NCBI RefSeq assembly: GCF_932526225.1
Contig: NC_064043.1
Location: 6,997,501 to 7,061,500, forward strand
Direction of reading: 5' to 3'
Source of the DNA: Nematostella vectensis
Lineage: Eukaryota; Cnidaria; Anthozoa; Actiniaria; Edwardsiidae
Length of the DNA stretch: 64,000 nucleotides
The position numbers and the translations under genes are program-made. Position 1 is the first letter of the stretch. Each line of letters starts with the position of its first letter. A model generated the notes under the pieces. The model was given only the letters and a program-made list of their open reading frames with translations. It was not told where the DNA came from and made no database searches. Shown one piece after another: positions 14,116 through 25,163 of this stretch.

Positions 14116-14262
14116 CTTAGTGACATCACTGACGTCATGCTGAGGTGCCATATCGTTGCACCCCCTTTGACATTTACATGGTATTTGCCAAGTTTGGATG
14201 TCTTACGTTTCTATAGGGTCAGAATTATTACATTTATGGGAGATATGTTCTTACATTAATGG
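14116..14262 (+). repeat. Dispersed repeat, copy A (TGACGTCA-containing)
   Basis: Shares an ordered series of blocks with the region beginning at about 42845: the TTAGTGAC / GACGTCATGCTGAG start, the CATATCGTTGCACCCCC block, then ACATTTATGGG and TGTTCTTACAT motifs. Similarity runs over roughly 150 bp with gaps. Identity of the element is unknown. Confidence 0.7.
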
Positions 14263-14455
14263 GTGATACAACAACAGAGCCTTTGATTTTTTAAATGTCT
14301 TACCGAGAAAAATACAAAATAAAACATAAAATCCTAAAAGCAATAGGCTTGAGGCTTTTAATAGAGCCTGGTTCTAAAACATACAAATGGCATGCAAGTA
14401 TACTTTTACGACAACAAGTCTATTGTTTGGACAGGCCTAGCAAAACACGGGATAA

Positions 14456-16778
14456 CTAGAGCGCTATGGCAACTAGGAGGACTAGAACCCAAGCCACCAC
14501 GAGCTGGAGCCTCGCTGTCGTGGCAGAAGAATTGACGTCAGTACAGCCATCATCCGGGGCTTTCCATGGAGTGGTGATCTTTACTTTCGGCGTCATGTAC
14601 TGTGGTTTTATCAGGTCCTACATCGATCAAACACACAACAATCATTTCACATAGCCGTAGCAAGCCACAATTTTTTTTTTTTGGGGGGGGGGGGACGGGG
14701 GTTACAGAAACATTTAAAAAATATTAGGGCCACAGCTAAGCCCCTACTGGTCATTTTTTTTTATAATTTATGAAAATATTGGAGGGCACATTCCCCCATT
14801 GCCCCACCCCTGCTACGGCCCTGTTTCACTCACATCAAAAATTGCTATGACAACGATAGGCGACTTGCACTAGGAAGTCACGTGGCTTATTGCGTGGCGC
14901 CCGTCACGCCAGAGGGCTACGAGAAATAAATTCTTACAGTAAAAGAAAGATGGCCAGGTAACACAGATAGTTCTTATTGTAAAATAAAGATGTGAGTTTG
15001 ACTTTGACGAGTCGAATGAAATGGAACTGAACGGGGCGTGTCAGACATGAGGTGTCCAGGGGCGGGTCCAGAAGTCCCAGAAAGGGGGGCCGAAGCAAGT
15101 TTGAAGAAAGCCCGGATTCATTATTATTTTTTTTTTCGTGGATTTCCTTATATTTCTATTTGTAAGCCAAATAACTGAAAATAGGGGTGGGGTGAAGGGG
15201 GGGGGGGTGAGGGCGGGTGGGTGGGTGTGGCCAACCCCTAGACCCGCCCCTAGTGCCAATAGAAAGGGGATTCAGCTGCTCATTTCACGGTACATATCGC
15301 CGGACTGTTACTCACACGGAGAGTGTCGTTTTTCGTGCGTTTTGTGCACCACACGGAAAACTCCCCCGTCGATTCCTTGATACTCTTTGAGTACGCCTCA
15401 GTCATCTCAGAAGTCCAGCTCTTTTTGCTGCTTCGTATCGGGTTGACGTGGAATTTGTTATTCGTCGATTTCGTTACGTTTTCAGACAGCTCACTGAAAG
15501 GCATCGACAAACCATGCTTATTAGGCACGTGACGCTCCCCAAAAACTCGAAAGCCTTAAAGGGTTCCGCATTAACACCAGGACTTGAATCAGTTTAAAAG
15601 TGGTTTAATTAAACTGGTTTAAATCTCAATCTCCCAAACAGAAAAACTCCCAAACAGAGTGAACAGAAGTAAGAACAAAACTGAATAGACTTTGCTGTAC
15701 ATGTTACTAAATGATCATTTAGCTAGTAAGAATTTAACACACGAAGAAACTTTGCAAGTTTTCAGGCAAAGTGAATGGTGTGAATGCAGCATTAATAGAT
15801 AAAATACAATATATTACAATAGCGAGCTCCTACGTGTGAAATAAATACAATAAATCGTATGCTTCAAATTGTTGTGCATTCGGTGATTGGGTCGCATTCC
15901 AAAATGCGGTGCGTCCTAGAGAGAAGAAAGTGAACGGAAAAAAGCAAATTGCTGTTGAGATAGTAACAGCTCGTTCCGTGTGCCAAAAACTTGCTATATG
16001 AGACAGTAACAAAGAACACAAATTATAATACCAAATGGGCGGTCACCGTTTTTGAGGCATGGCAAAGTGAACGTAAAAACAATAAAGCGATAAGGTGAGT
16101 TAGAATAAACGCAAGTATATTGAAGAAAATTTGTGGTTGTTGTTAATTAAAGTAAATGCTTTGACAAAAATATCTCGTTGTGTTTTCTATGCTAATCAGT
16201 AGATATCTGAAACAAAAATGAATTCTTCTGTTCAATCATTCATCAACCCCAGCCTTTTCCTTCTATCTATCTAAACCCTCCACGTGTTTGAGCACAGTAG
16301 AATTGTATTGGGGTTTACAGCTGTGTACATGTTATCTGAATACTCTGCTAGGATTGGTTTGCGACCACATGCATAAATGATGAATTTTACAAAGGTTTTT
16401 TGAAAAATAAGTCAAGGCGTCAATCAACTATAAAACCGTCTTCCATACAGGAATCTCATTGTATGATAAGAAATCGGATGTATATTACTTACGGGTAGTA
16501 TTTGTCCACGATGTTAATAGCAGCCTTGAGGTCGACCACGCCACAAACTCGAGACATCTCCGGGATGAACGGGTAATAGAACATGAAGTTTAGGCACATC
16601 TCATCATTCGTAGCTTCACCGCCCTATCGATGGAACAGTAATGGAATAGAAATCAAGAAGGCAACAGAAAGGATGTGTATTCTGATATATTATTCTGACT
16701 GGTATTTAGAAATACCGAAAGAAACAGTAGAGCGTCAGCATCATTACTACAACAACCACATCATTACTACAACAACCA

Positions 16779-16840
<62 letters not shown>

Positions 16841-19800
16841 CCTTCAACAACCTTCAATCACCCTAATCAACATCACCCTAATTACCATCACCCTAATTAC
16901 CATCACCCTGACCAACATTACCCTAATAACCATCAACTTGACCAACATCACCCAAATCATCACCATCATCCAAATCACCATCACCCTAATCACCATCACC
17001 CTTACCAACATCATCCAAATCATCATTACCAAAATCGCCATCACCCAAATCACCATCAGTCTGATCACCATCACCCTTACCAACATCACCCAAATCAACA
17101 TCACCCAGATCACCGCAATCCTAACCATCATTACACCAATTCTCATCATCCTGCTCCCCATCGCCCTAATTACCATCACCCTAATTAACCTACCCTAATT
17201 ACCATCACACTAATTGCCATAACCCTAATAACCACCACCCTAATTACCATCATCCTCATTACCATTACCCTAATTAACATCATCGTGATCACCATCCTCC
17301 TAATTACCATCACCCTAATTACCATCGCCCTAATTACCATCGCCCTAATTACCATCATCCTGATTACCATCACCCTAATTACCATCATCATGATCACCAT
17401 CACCCTAATTACCATCGCCCTAATTACCATCGCCCTAATTACCATCATCCTGATTACCATCACCCTAATTACCATCATACTGATCACCATCACCCTAATT
17501 ACCATCATCATGATCACCATCACCCTAATTACCATCATCACCCTAATAACCATCAGCCTAATAACCGTCGCCGTCCTTTCTGATGCCCGAGGGGCCAATA
17601 CTCACAAAAGTCACCCCGGTGCGGTCCATGGTGTTGTAGACACACTCGTGGATCAGCTCATCACCCTGAAAAAGAAAAAAGAACAAAAGGTGTCACGATG
17701 ACTTGCTAGTTAGTCCGACAAATGAAGTCAGCAGAGTGCTCTTCTGGGATATTTTGACGTCCCAATAAAATATATCTAATATATTATAATAATACAGGCG
17801 ACGAAAGCGTGCCAAGAAATGTGTGAAGAAAGAGAGATCGCTGGGGACAAGTGTTTAGAGCAAGGTAAGAAGACAGATGGAAGATAGAATGATGAGAACA
17901 CAACCCTTTGTCTTTACCGGCAAGAAATGGACTTCTTTGTTCAAAAACTGGATATCCTACAAATAAAATAAAGAAAAATGCGACATCATTAGACATGAAC
18001 ACATATAAAAAAATCATGGCATTGACTGAGTCACGCGATAGAGCATTGTGTGACCTTTGATTACATGACCTTTGCGTGACCTAGCATTGCAAAACCTTTC
18101 ACTGCGTGATCTAATATTGTGTGACCTGCCGTTGCGTGATCTAGCATCGCGTAACCTAGCATCACGTGATCTAGAATTGCGTTACCTAGCATCGCATGAA
18201 CTAACATCGCGTGACCTATCATTGCGTGAACTACAATTGCATCACCTTATATTGCGTAACTGCCTTACCTGAAAGTTGAAATCGTAGTTGTCGTCACGTG
18301 CAATCTCAGGCAATTCGACACCATTCCTCACATGCTTGGTCCAGGTCGCCCGGCCTACATGAAAACGAGGTTCGCTTCAGATTACATATCAGTCGTACAA
18401 AACGTCCCATATTTTTATACAAACCGGCCAAATGAGTGTGCAAGAAAGCAGAGAAAAACTTGATTCCTTTTTCGGGAAGACTGGAGTTCATCAGAGCCTA
18501 AACAAGTAATACAGAGATAACTTGTAAGCGATCAACGTCTTTTATAAAATCAACCTCACCACCTATCTGAGCGGATGTGTTTTTTGCATGTAACTAAATA
18601 CGTATCAAGTGTTATATGTATAAATCGATAGTGGAACAAAAGGCGATGTTATGATTGTTAACTGCTTGTATATATCTTTAGCGGTTCTTAATTTTAAACA
18701 CAGGTACCCCCTTCCCTCCCCCTCAAAAACACAATACAAACGTCCCCCACACATGTATACAGAGAAAGTTTTTCCCAGTCACCAGCAGCTATTCTGTGGC
18801 TGGGTCCCCAAGCATGGTGATTTATGTGCATCCTCAGCTTGTTCTTGTTGCAAGATATTTGTTTCACCATTGCAGGCAACGTTGCACACTATAGGCCAGC
18901 CACTTGTTCATTGCACGCAACTTGTTGCACACTATGGGCCAGCCACTTGCACGTTGCACGCACCTTGTTGCACACTATGGGCTAGCTACTTGCACGTTGC
19001 ACGCAACTTGATGCACACTATAGGCCAGCCACTTGTTCATTGCACGCAACTTGTTGCACACTATAGGCCAGCCACTTGCACGTTGCACGCAACTTGTTGC
19101 ACACTATAGGCCAGCCACTTGCACGTTGCACGCAACTTGTTGCACACTATAGGCCAGCCACTTGCACGTTGCACGCAACTTGTTGCACACTATACGCCAG
19201 ACACTTGTTCGTTGCAAGTTGCAGGCTACTTGTTGCACGTTGCACGTGTGTGATGCAATGCTTTACATTGACTTCATTAATCTTAGTGCGATACCTTATA
19301 AATGCTTGACATGATATTGCCTACTGCGTGCATAACATAGCGTGATTCGTGTGATACTGCGTGATTGTTGCGTGACACTCACATTTTCATTGCATCTCTT
19401 GTTGCAGTAAGTGGTCGTGGTCCACTCTTTTTGTTTTGGCGGGATGAGCATCCATGGTGTCACAGAAGCTCCGACATTCAGTACTCCAGCATCATACTTG
19501 CGCAGAGAGTCCGTGTAGAAGAATCTCACTCCTGAATTATCTATCTTACCTATAAATAATAATTGTCTGCATTAAAGAGCTTCGATATTTCACAAACAAT
19601 AAAAGGTTGCCGCGACCCCTAAAGAAGGCCAATCACGCCGCCATTTTATGCTCAAGCTCAATGATAAGTTGCAGAAAGCATCCATTTCCATCGGCTAATT
19701 CAAGCGAGAAGCCAGGATATTTTCTATCAAATATTGCATATAACCTGTCAGACTTCATTCGTAGATTGTTATTTTGAAGTTTCCTTGCGAAGAAACCGTT

Positions 19801-22800
19801 GTAAAACACTTACAAAGGAGTGGTTGGTCGACATTCTTTAACAACTAACGCACATTGTTATCTTTAGATGTGTAACATCCGCCGTCCTAGATAGGAGCAA
19901 AGACCCGGCCATCGTTCAGCCGGAGGGAAGGAGTGTGGGGAAGAAGGATAAAATAACCGCTGAGACCGCGCTGATCATTACCTTTAAGGTTATCAGGGTT
20001 GTGGTGGTATTACTGGCGTCAGTTAAATGAATGTGAACTGTTAAGCTTCAGGTTATCAGGATTGTTGTATTATTGGCGTTAGTTAAATGATTGTAATCAT
20101 TACTCTTCAGATTGTTGTAGTATTGGCGTTAGTTAGATGATTGTGATCATTACTCTTTAATTGTTGTATTATTGGCGTTAGTTGAATGAATGTGATCATT
20201 ACCTGCCAGCTTATCAGGATTGTTGTAGTGCACTTCCATCACAAAGTATCGTCCCTGGAAATCCAGTCCAAGCGGGGACCCCACGTGGTCAGGGTAAACG
20301 AAGGGCTGAGCTCACAAAAATACAGGGAAACGACATGAGTTTTTGTAACATTTCTTAATCTGTCCGTCTATTTCTCTCTTTTATACGGCATAATATAAAA
20401 TATCTTTTTTGATCAATTTATCTTTGTCCTCTTAATTGATCAAATTATCACTTTTATCCTTTCCCGGCTAGTTCTCCTATCCGTGCTCAGCCGTTTGATT
20501 GACTCCAAATAATGGTTGTGTAGATTAAATATTTCATTATATGGAAGAAACTGAGGGCCCAAAATCCAAAAAACGCTCCGAATTTGTTCTGCTACTCGGT
20601 AGCCTTTCGGCATTTGTTCCAGCACCTCATCCCCATCCCTTTACTGTACTTTTCACCCCTTCCCCCCCCCCCCCCCTAGGTATATCGCCCCTCCTCTACT
20701 TCCCAGGCCTCTACTTAGATCCCTTCACCACGACACTTCATTTCTTTTACCAGCGCTATGGCCTCGTTCCCACCCCTCCCTTGTGCGTATACTCACCCCT
20801 TCCCCTACTCCCCAGGACCAACTAAGACACCCCGTCCGCGGCACTTCAGCACTTGCGCAGGCATGCTAGCCTCGTCCCCACCCCTCCCTTGTGCGTATAC
20901 TCACCCCTCCCCCTACGCCCCAGGCTCCTACTAAGACACCCCGTCCGCGGCACTTCAGAACTTCTGCAGGCATGTTAGCCTCGTCCGTACACTCGCTGGT
21001 ATCATTAGAGAGATGTTCAGGGAAATCCTTATCGCACGCCATGACAATGAAGTGATGCACAATACCAGCGTTTTCCGACTGGACAACGGGGTCGAACTAT
21101 GGACAAATGAAAGAGAATACGGCTACGCACAAGAGACCTACAGTAAATGCCAACATCTGTGAACAAACGTGGTACACTTTGCTAGTGTAAATGTGCTCCA
21201 CGGCTATATCGCAAGTGTGTATGTGTAAGTACTCACCGGGACTTAATATAAAAAAGAGGTGGCAAACTAGCGCGAGCTCAAGCTTTTAGTGGCGAAATAA
21301 AAGCAACAAAAAGCAACTTATTCAGCGCTTACGAAAAAAGCCAGATTTTTTTCAAAAAGGTTTTAATTTCATTTAGAGATTTTATATTTTCGTCGTTCTC
21401 TGGTGTGACGGGCTCAGGCATTTCTGTTATTATTTGGGTTTGAATTTACCACCCAAAAATTCGCGTGAGCGCAAGTCTCTAAATGAACAGACACAGGGGC
21501 TCATTAGCGAAGGTGTTACCCGCCCAAACCGATCACAAATACGACTTCGTTCAGGACAAGTAATGATATAATTCTCCTTTTCAAGTTTTACAACCGAACA
21601 GCACTAAATCTAGTCTCAACTGCCCCAGGCGCCGCCCAGGCTCAGATTACATTACCCAATCATTTCCGAGTCTCATGCATTTCCGATACCTCACAAAGGC
21701 AATCACATTTATTAATGCTGGTTCTCACTAGGACGCCAGGGCATGCCTAAGCGCAAACGGAAGCGCAGCCTAAGTGAGAATCGGTGAAACACAAGCGCAA
21801 GAAAATCAAGCAGTTGCGTAATCTTGCGCTTGAGTTTCAGTGAGAATCGGGAAATGACGTGCGCTGCGCTTGCGCGTACGTCCAAGTGAGAACCAACTTT
21901 TCAATAAATGCATCAGTGTATAACGTTCTCAAAGAAGAGAAATATCACTCCAAAGAGCCCTTCATTACGCTGCCGTCAACGAGGCTTAAGGTTGTCGGAA
22001 ACATCCGCTATATCAAAAGGTAACGTCTTCAGTACTTACCCGCACGATGTGGTGTTTCTTGGTGAACTTTGGGATGGTGAACACGTGACAGGAGTATGTG
22101 GTGTGTCTGGCCGGGACACTGTACTAGAGAGGATGATAATATAGATTTGAGTCGCAGATCGGGAACTTTCTCTAGTCTGGGGGGTACAGATGATTCAGCG
22201 TGTATTTTTTCTTACATTTCAGTACTTTTCTAAGGTTTCTAAGGTTTAATTATTCCCATGTCATAGTTTCACAGGCTTTAAGTTCTCCCCCAAATAGCAG
22301 ACACATAGCCAGGATTAGCCAGGGTGAGCATCATACTCCTTGTACACTCTAGTTATGTACATAGGCGAACAGGGCCTCGAATTTTCGGGGGGGGGGGGCA
22401 CGATGCAAGGTTATTTCCTTATATTTTTCGAAAATATTGGGGGGCACTAGCCCCCTACCCCCAGTGCCCCACCCCCTGCTGCGGCCCTGATATGTGTCAC
22501 ATAATATCTTCTAATTGTTTTATTTGTAGCACGACACTTAAAGAGCCCTACTCTGCCACAGCTTTGTTATTATTTTAATTTAAAATTGAAAGGCACATAT
22601 TGCGCCAAAATTTCGGAATAACTATCTAAAAAGAAAGTTTAACACTTAATTCACCAAATTCAATCGAAAATATCGCATTGGCTTCTCCAAATCAGCCGAT
22701 GGAAATTAATGCTTTTTCGCACTTGGTAATTTGCTTGGATGACAAAATGGCGGCTGTTTAAAAGCAGTTACTTGGCTAAGCCTGACGCTAACCACAAGCC

Positions 22801-25163
22801 TCGTGTAAACAGGGACCCCCCCCCCTAAAACTTACATTGTTCATGAGAATATCAAAGTGGCTCCACGCCGGGTCCGGGGGGTTGCTGTTGCCTTGAGAGT
22901 TGAGCATAAGTACACTGCGCGAGCCGCGGAATCGGTGCTTTCTCATGTCGTTCTCCGACTGTGGATCCTCGTAATCAAGCGCCCAGATAACTTTGGTGGT
23001 CCCAATCTGCGAGCGTAGACAGTTTACAAATGATGCATATGTTAGATTCCAATAACCTGACTTCTCCAGATGCGCGAATCCTTAGTTTTAATTTCTACTT
23101 TTGTCCATCTAGGAAAAAAAAGTGTTTCAATTCATGTTTTGGAACCGTTGTTTAATAGGAAAAAGTTTCAGAGGCAACACTTGGATTAATTTTGATATAT
23201 AAAAACCTTGATCCTATATTGTACCTATATTGTACCTTGATCTTACGATCACGTGGGTCGCACGTGTCAATCTTCCTGCTAAACTTGAGGATGGTCTTTC
23301 CGTTCTCCTCGGTTCCGCTGATTAATTTGTAGTCGTTATGATCGTCGATCTTGGGCATGTATTCGCCGTCAGCATAACGATCCTACGGATAATACCGAAA
23401 CCAGAACCAAAATGTTTAGTCCTTTGTGCGACGTTTATTTTAGGGAGGGGTAAATAACTTGTTAGTCCATCGTTCGACGTCTATTTTTGCAGGGTAGCGT
23501 TTACAAGGACGGCAGGAAGAACATAGTATGTTAGGCTAAATACTGATAATAAACCGCGAATTTCCCTTTAATTTGATTGAAATATGCGTCGTTTGTGACG
23601 CGCTCTCAATGTTAGCAAACCCGGTCGAGTTATGTTGTTAGAAAACCCTGTCGCGCAAACATCCCCGAAACCCGTGAAACCTACCTGACATTTTTTTAGC
23701 CCAACAAACCATCTTCCTCCTGTCCTTGCGCTTACAAAGTGTTTAGTCTTTTGTGCGACGTCCATATGAGGGGTGTTTATTAACATTTTAGTCTTTTGTG
23801 CGACGTCCATATGAGGAGTGTTTATTAACTTTTTAGTCTTTTGTACGACGTCTATTTCAGGGGGGCGGCCTATTGATTTTTTTAGTAGTTTATGCGGCTT
23901 TTGTGCGGCAAAACAAGTTGATTAATGCGCTCGCTTATCGAAAGCAAACGAAAGCATTGAGGCAATAAGTTATCAGGCCATTTCTTTGTTAATCTGACAT
24001 GAGTAAACATAGTTCCATTCAAGGCAAACAAAAAGATATGATTTCCTTTCCAATATCTTGATGCTAACCACTGAAAGAGGTAGGACACATTCTGCCGCGT
24101 TCCCTTGTTAGGACGACAAAGATGTGATACTATTTATACAGTCGATTGACAAAAGGTTGTCGTCAACCGGCTTTGCGACTACGCAACAAGCCCGCATGTA
24201 AGCATGGGTAAAAACCACTGAAGCGCCTAGTTGCATATATCACAAGTGTCGACAATAGAACCAGGTTCCATGCCAGCGGATGTCGCTATTTTACAGCCAA
24301 ATTCGTTGTTGCGCGACCTCGGCGAATCCAAAGCCTTTGTGTCGTTTGGGAAATGCGCGTAGTCAGACACAAGCTTTGCCGGCGGTTTGTCTTGTTTTGA
24401 TTGTTTGGAAATTTGGATTCCGTGAGGTCGCGCAACAACGAATTCGGCTATAATTGTTATTTATTTGTCAACTTCGTGATTTTCTCCTTTTGGAGTAAAA
24501 AAGCTTTAGAAAACACACAGAATGCGAACAGTTCAATAGCAACATTAGTCAGGTCATACGGTGAATAAACTTGATCCGAGTTCAGAATAACTTCGACCAA
24601 TAAGTAACGTATATTTGTCAACGTGCGAGAGTCAATGTCAAGGACACTCGTGTGCTCGATAAAGGAGCCGCTTTATAAAAAATCTATCCTGCAAGCGATC
24701 GTAACAAGGCGAGAATAGTTACATGATGAAACACATGATAGCGTGACGAATCGTGATTGTAGCATTGTATTTTTTTACGGCTACTTCAAGGGTTTAGAGA
24801 GTTTACATGCCTTGAATAGCTGAATTCATCCTTAAAAAGGTTAATGGATACTTCGGCGGGCTTTATGCGCAAACACTTAGCCCATCTTACCGTAAGAAAG
24901 GCCTTTCCATCCTTGACCCACCCGATCACGATGTCAGCCCCCTTCATCATCCCAGACCCGGACGAGATCCCGAAGCCGACCCATCCTGTGGTTTCCGCTT
25001 CCAGGGCGAAGGAGATGGTCTTGGCATTGTGATTAATGCTCCAGTACAGCTTCATCCATTGGTTATCGTCCAAGGCGGCAAAGTGGTTGTACTCGGACGC
25101 CAGGCTTGCTGCCGAGATGGCAGAGACTCCGCAAAGAGCGAGCAACACAACACACAACTCCAT
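14456..25163 (-). CDS. MOXD1-like: DBH-like monooxygenase (MOXD1-type copper, ascorbate-dependent), complete, 14 exons
   Basis: Predicted 621-residue secretory-pathway copper type II ascorbate-dependent monooxygenase of the dopamine beta-hydroxylase/PHM family; its substrate is not known from sequence. Exons (high to low): 25163-24891, 23382-23236, 23006-22836, 22123-22040, 21096-20905, 20305-20203, 19549-19383, 18497-18425, 18354-18269, 17956-17918, 17665-17606, 16623-16493, 15493-15316, 14617-14456. Every junction is GT-AG and phases close. A signal peptide (1-20) is followed by a DOMON domain (about 30-150). CuA ligands are H239, H240 and H315 (in VHHF and MEVHYNNP); CuB ligands are H399, H401 (HTH) and M474. 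The C-terminus is a short hydrophobic tail (about 607-621) after a Ser/Thr stretch, suggesting a GPI signal or membrane anchor. I chose the internal Met at 25163 over one further upstream because it begins the signal peptide. Length matches MOXD1 (~613). Introns 5 and 6 contain duplicated exon ends. Confidence 0.93.
14651..14823. mobile_element. Short TIR element, GGCCGTAGCA family, copy 1
   Basis: Ends are inverted: TAGCCGTAGCA on the left and TGCTACGGCCCTG on the right. Inside are a T/G homopolymer run, a TGAAAATATTGG(A)GGGCAC block and a C-rich end, in the same order as the element at 22370-22489. It lies in the spacer and intron between MOXD exons 13 and 14. No transposase is encoded, so this is MITE-like. 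Confidence 0.65.
15058..15251. mobile_element. MITE-like TIR element, AGGGGCGGGTC ends
   Basis: The 194-bp stretch begins AGGGGCGGGTCC and ends in its inverse, AGACCCGCCCCT, with poly-T and poly-G tracts inside. It lies in intron 13 of the monooxygenase gene and has no coding capacity. Confidence 0.7.
16746..17560. repeat. ATC microsatellite grading into a 15-bp ATTACCATCACCCTA minisatellite
   Basis: A pure ATC run at about 16775-16836 passes into CAYCACCCTAATYAC variants, then an increasingly regular 15-bp unit (ATTACCATCACCCTA) to about 17560. The unit contains CCCTAA. It fills most of MOXD intron 11. The periodicity opens long low-complexity frames on both strands, which I reject as genes. 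Confidence 0.93.
18040..18268. repeat. ~17-bp degenerate tandem repeat abutting the MOXD exon 9 donor
   Basis: Roughly a dozen variants of GCGTGACCTAGCATT run up to the donor of exon 9 (exon end at 18269). On the gene strand the units carry AGGTCACGC or AGGTTACGC, resembling the true donor context CAG/GTAAGGCA. It is adjacent to the splice site, but exon origin is not proven. Confidence 0.75.
18876..19225. repeat. 43-bp minisatellite
   Basis: About eight copies of a 43-bp unit containing TTGCACACTATAGGCCAGCC and CACGTTGCACGCAACTTG, for example starting at 18881 and 18924. Copies differ mainly at CACGTT versus TTCATT. Located in MOXD intron 7, and not related to the flanking exons. Confidence 0.92.
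19975..20202 (-). repeat. Tandem copies of MOXD exon 6 3' end plus 5' splice site
   Basis: On the gene strand the true exon ends ...CAACAATCCTGATAAG CTGGCAG with donor GTAATGATCAC. Four further diverged copies of this junction follow in the intron at ~50-60 bp spacing, each pairing an exon-tail piece (ACAACAAT, often CCTGATAACCT) with the intron piece ending AACTAACGCC. The farthest copy retains an intact AAAG/GTAATGATC donor at about 19980-20000. Reading through from the true exon meets in-frame stops (GAG TAA) before the distal donor. Confidence 0.8.
20680..20904 (-). repeat. ~108-bp tandem copies of MOXD exon 5 3' half plus 5' splice site
   Basis: Two extra copies of the region covering the last ~70 coding bases of exon 5 and its donor follow exon 5 in intron 5. 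The nearer copy (about 20797-20904) matches closely and repeats the donor GTGAGTATACG 108 bp away, but a small deletion and an in-frame TAG break the coding frame. The farther copy (to about 20680) is more decayed. Confidence 0.82.
21257..21470. mobile_element. MITE-like element, GGTGGCAAA family, copy 1
   Basis: Inverted ends GGTGGCAAACTAGCGCGAGC and GCGTGAGC / TTTACCACC are seen. The interior (AGCAACAAAAAG, TTATTCAGCGCTTACGAA, AAGCCAGA) matches the element at 27208-27395 block for block. Located in MOXD intron 4; no transposase. Confidence 0.75.
21720..21894. mobile_element. MITE-like element with GGTTCTCAC ends
   Basis: The ends GGTTCTCACTAGGACG and CGTCCAAGTGAGAACC are inverted copies (one mismatch). 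Internal GTGAGAATCGG motifs and GCGCAA-rich blocks are also inverted. 175 bp, non-coding, in MOXD intron 4. Confidence 0.8.
22370..22489. mobile_element. Short TIR element, GGCCGTAGCA family, copy 2
   Basis: Starts CAGGGCC and ends GGCCCTG, with TTTTCGAAAATATTGGGGGGCAC and a C-rich stretch inside, like the element at 14651-14823. Located in MOXD intron 3. Confidence 0.6.
23420..23885. repeat. Degenerate repeat with CTTTTGTGCGACGTC core
   Basis: The core TTTAGTCTTTTGTGCGACGTCYAT followed by a G-rich TGTTTATTAAC piece recurs at about 23420, 23470, 23745, 23790 and 23835. The last three are in direct tandem at ~45-50 bp. Lies in MOXD intron 1. Confidence 0.75.
24292..24452. mobile_element. MITE with ~30-bp terminal inverted repeats
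   Basis: Left end TACAGCCAAATTCGTTGTTG continuing CGCGACCTC, right end its inverse, GAGGTCGCG CAACAACGAATTCGGCTATA. 161 bp and non-coding, in MOXD intron 1. A diverged right end of the same family is visible near 58665-58710 in PDS5 intron 3. Confidence 0.85.

Noticed and set aside
13671-14138. 109- and 153-residue proteins of NKSDPFCNKPYP or RFITKLV type
   Set aside because: Generated by the 21-bp repeat on both strands; no start context or splice support.
15280-15315. MOXD ending at the TGA at 15280 (579-residue form)
   Set aside because: A consensus GTGAGT donor at the codon for Arg568 splices in phase to an exon encoding a plausible MOXD C-terminus with hydrophobic tail, giving the normal family length. 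The shorter form remains possible as an isoform.
16583-17701. Ser/His/Asn/Pro-rich and Ile/Thr-rich frames
   Set aside because: Translations of ATC and ATTACCATCACCCTA simple repeats within MOXD intron 11.
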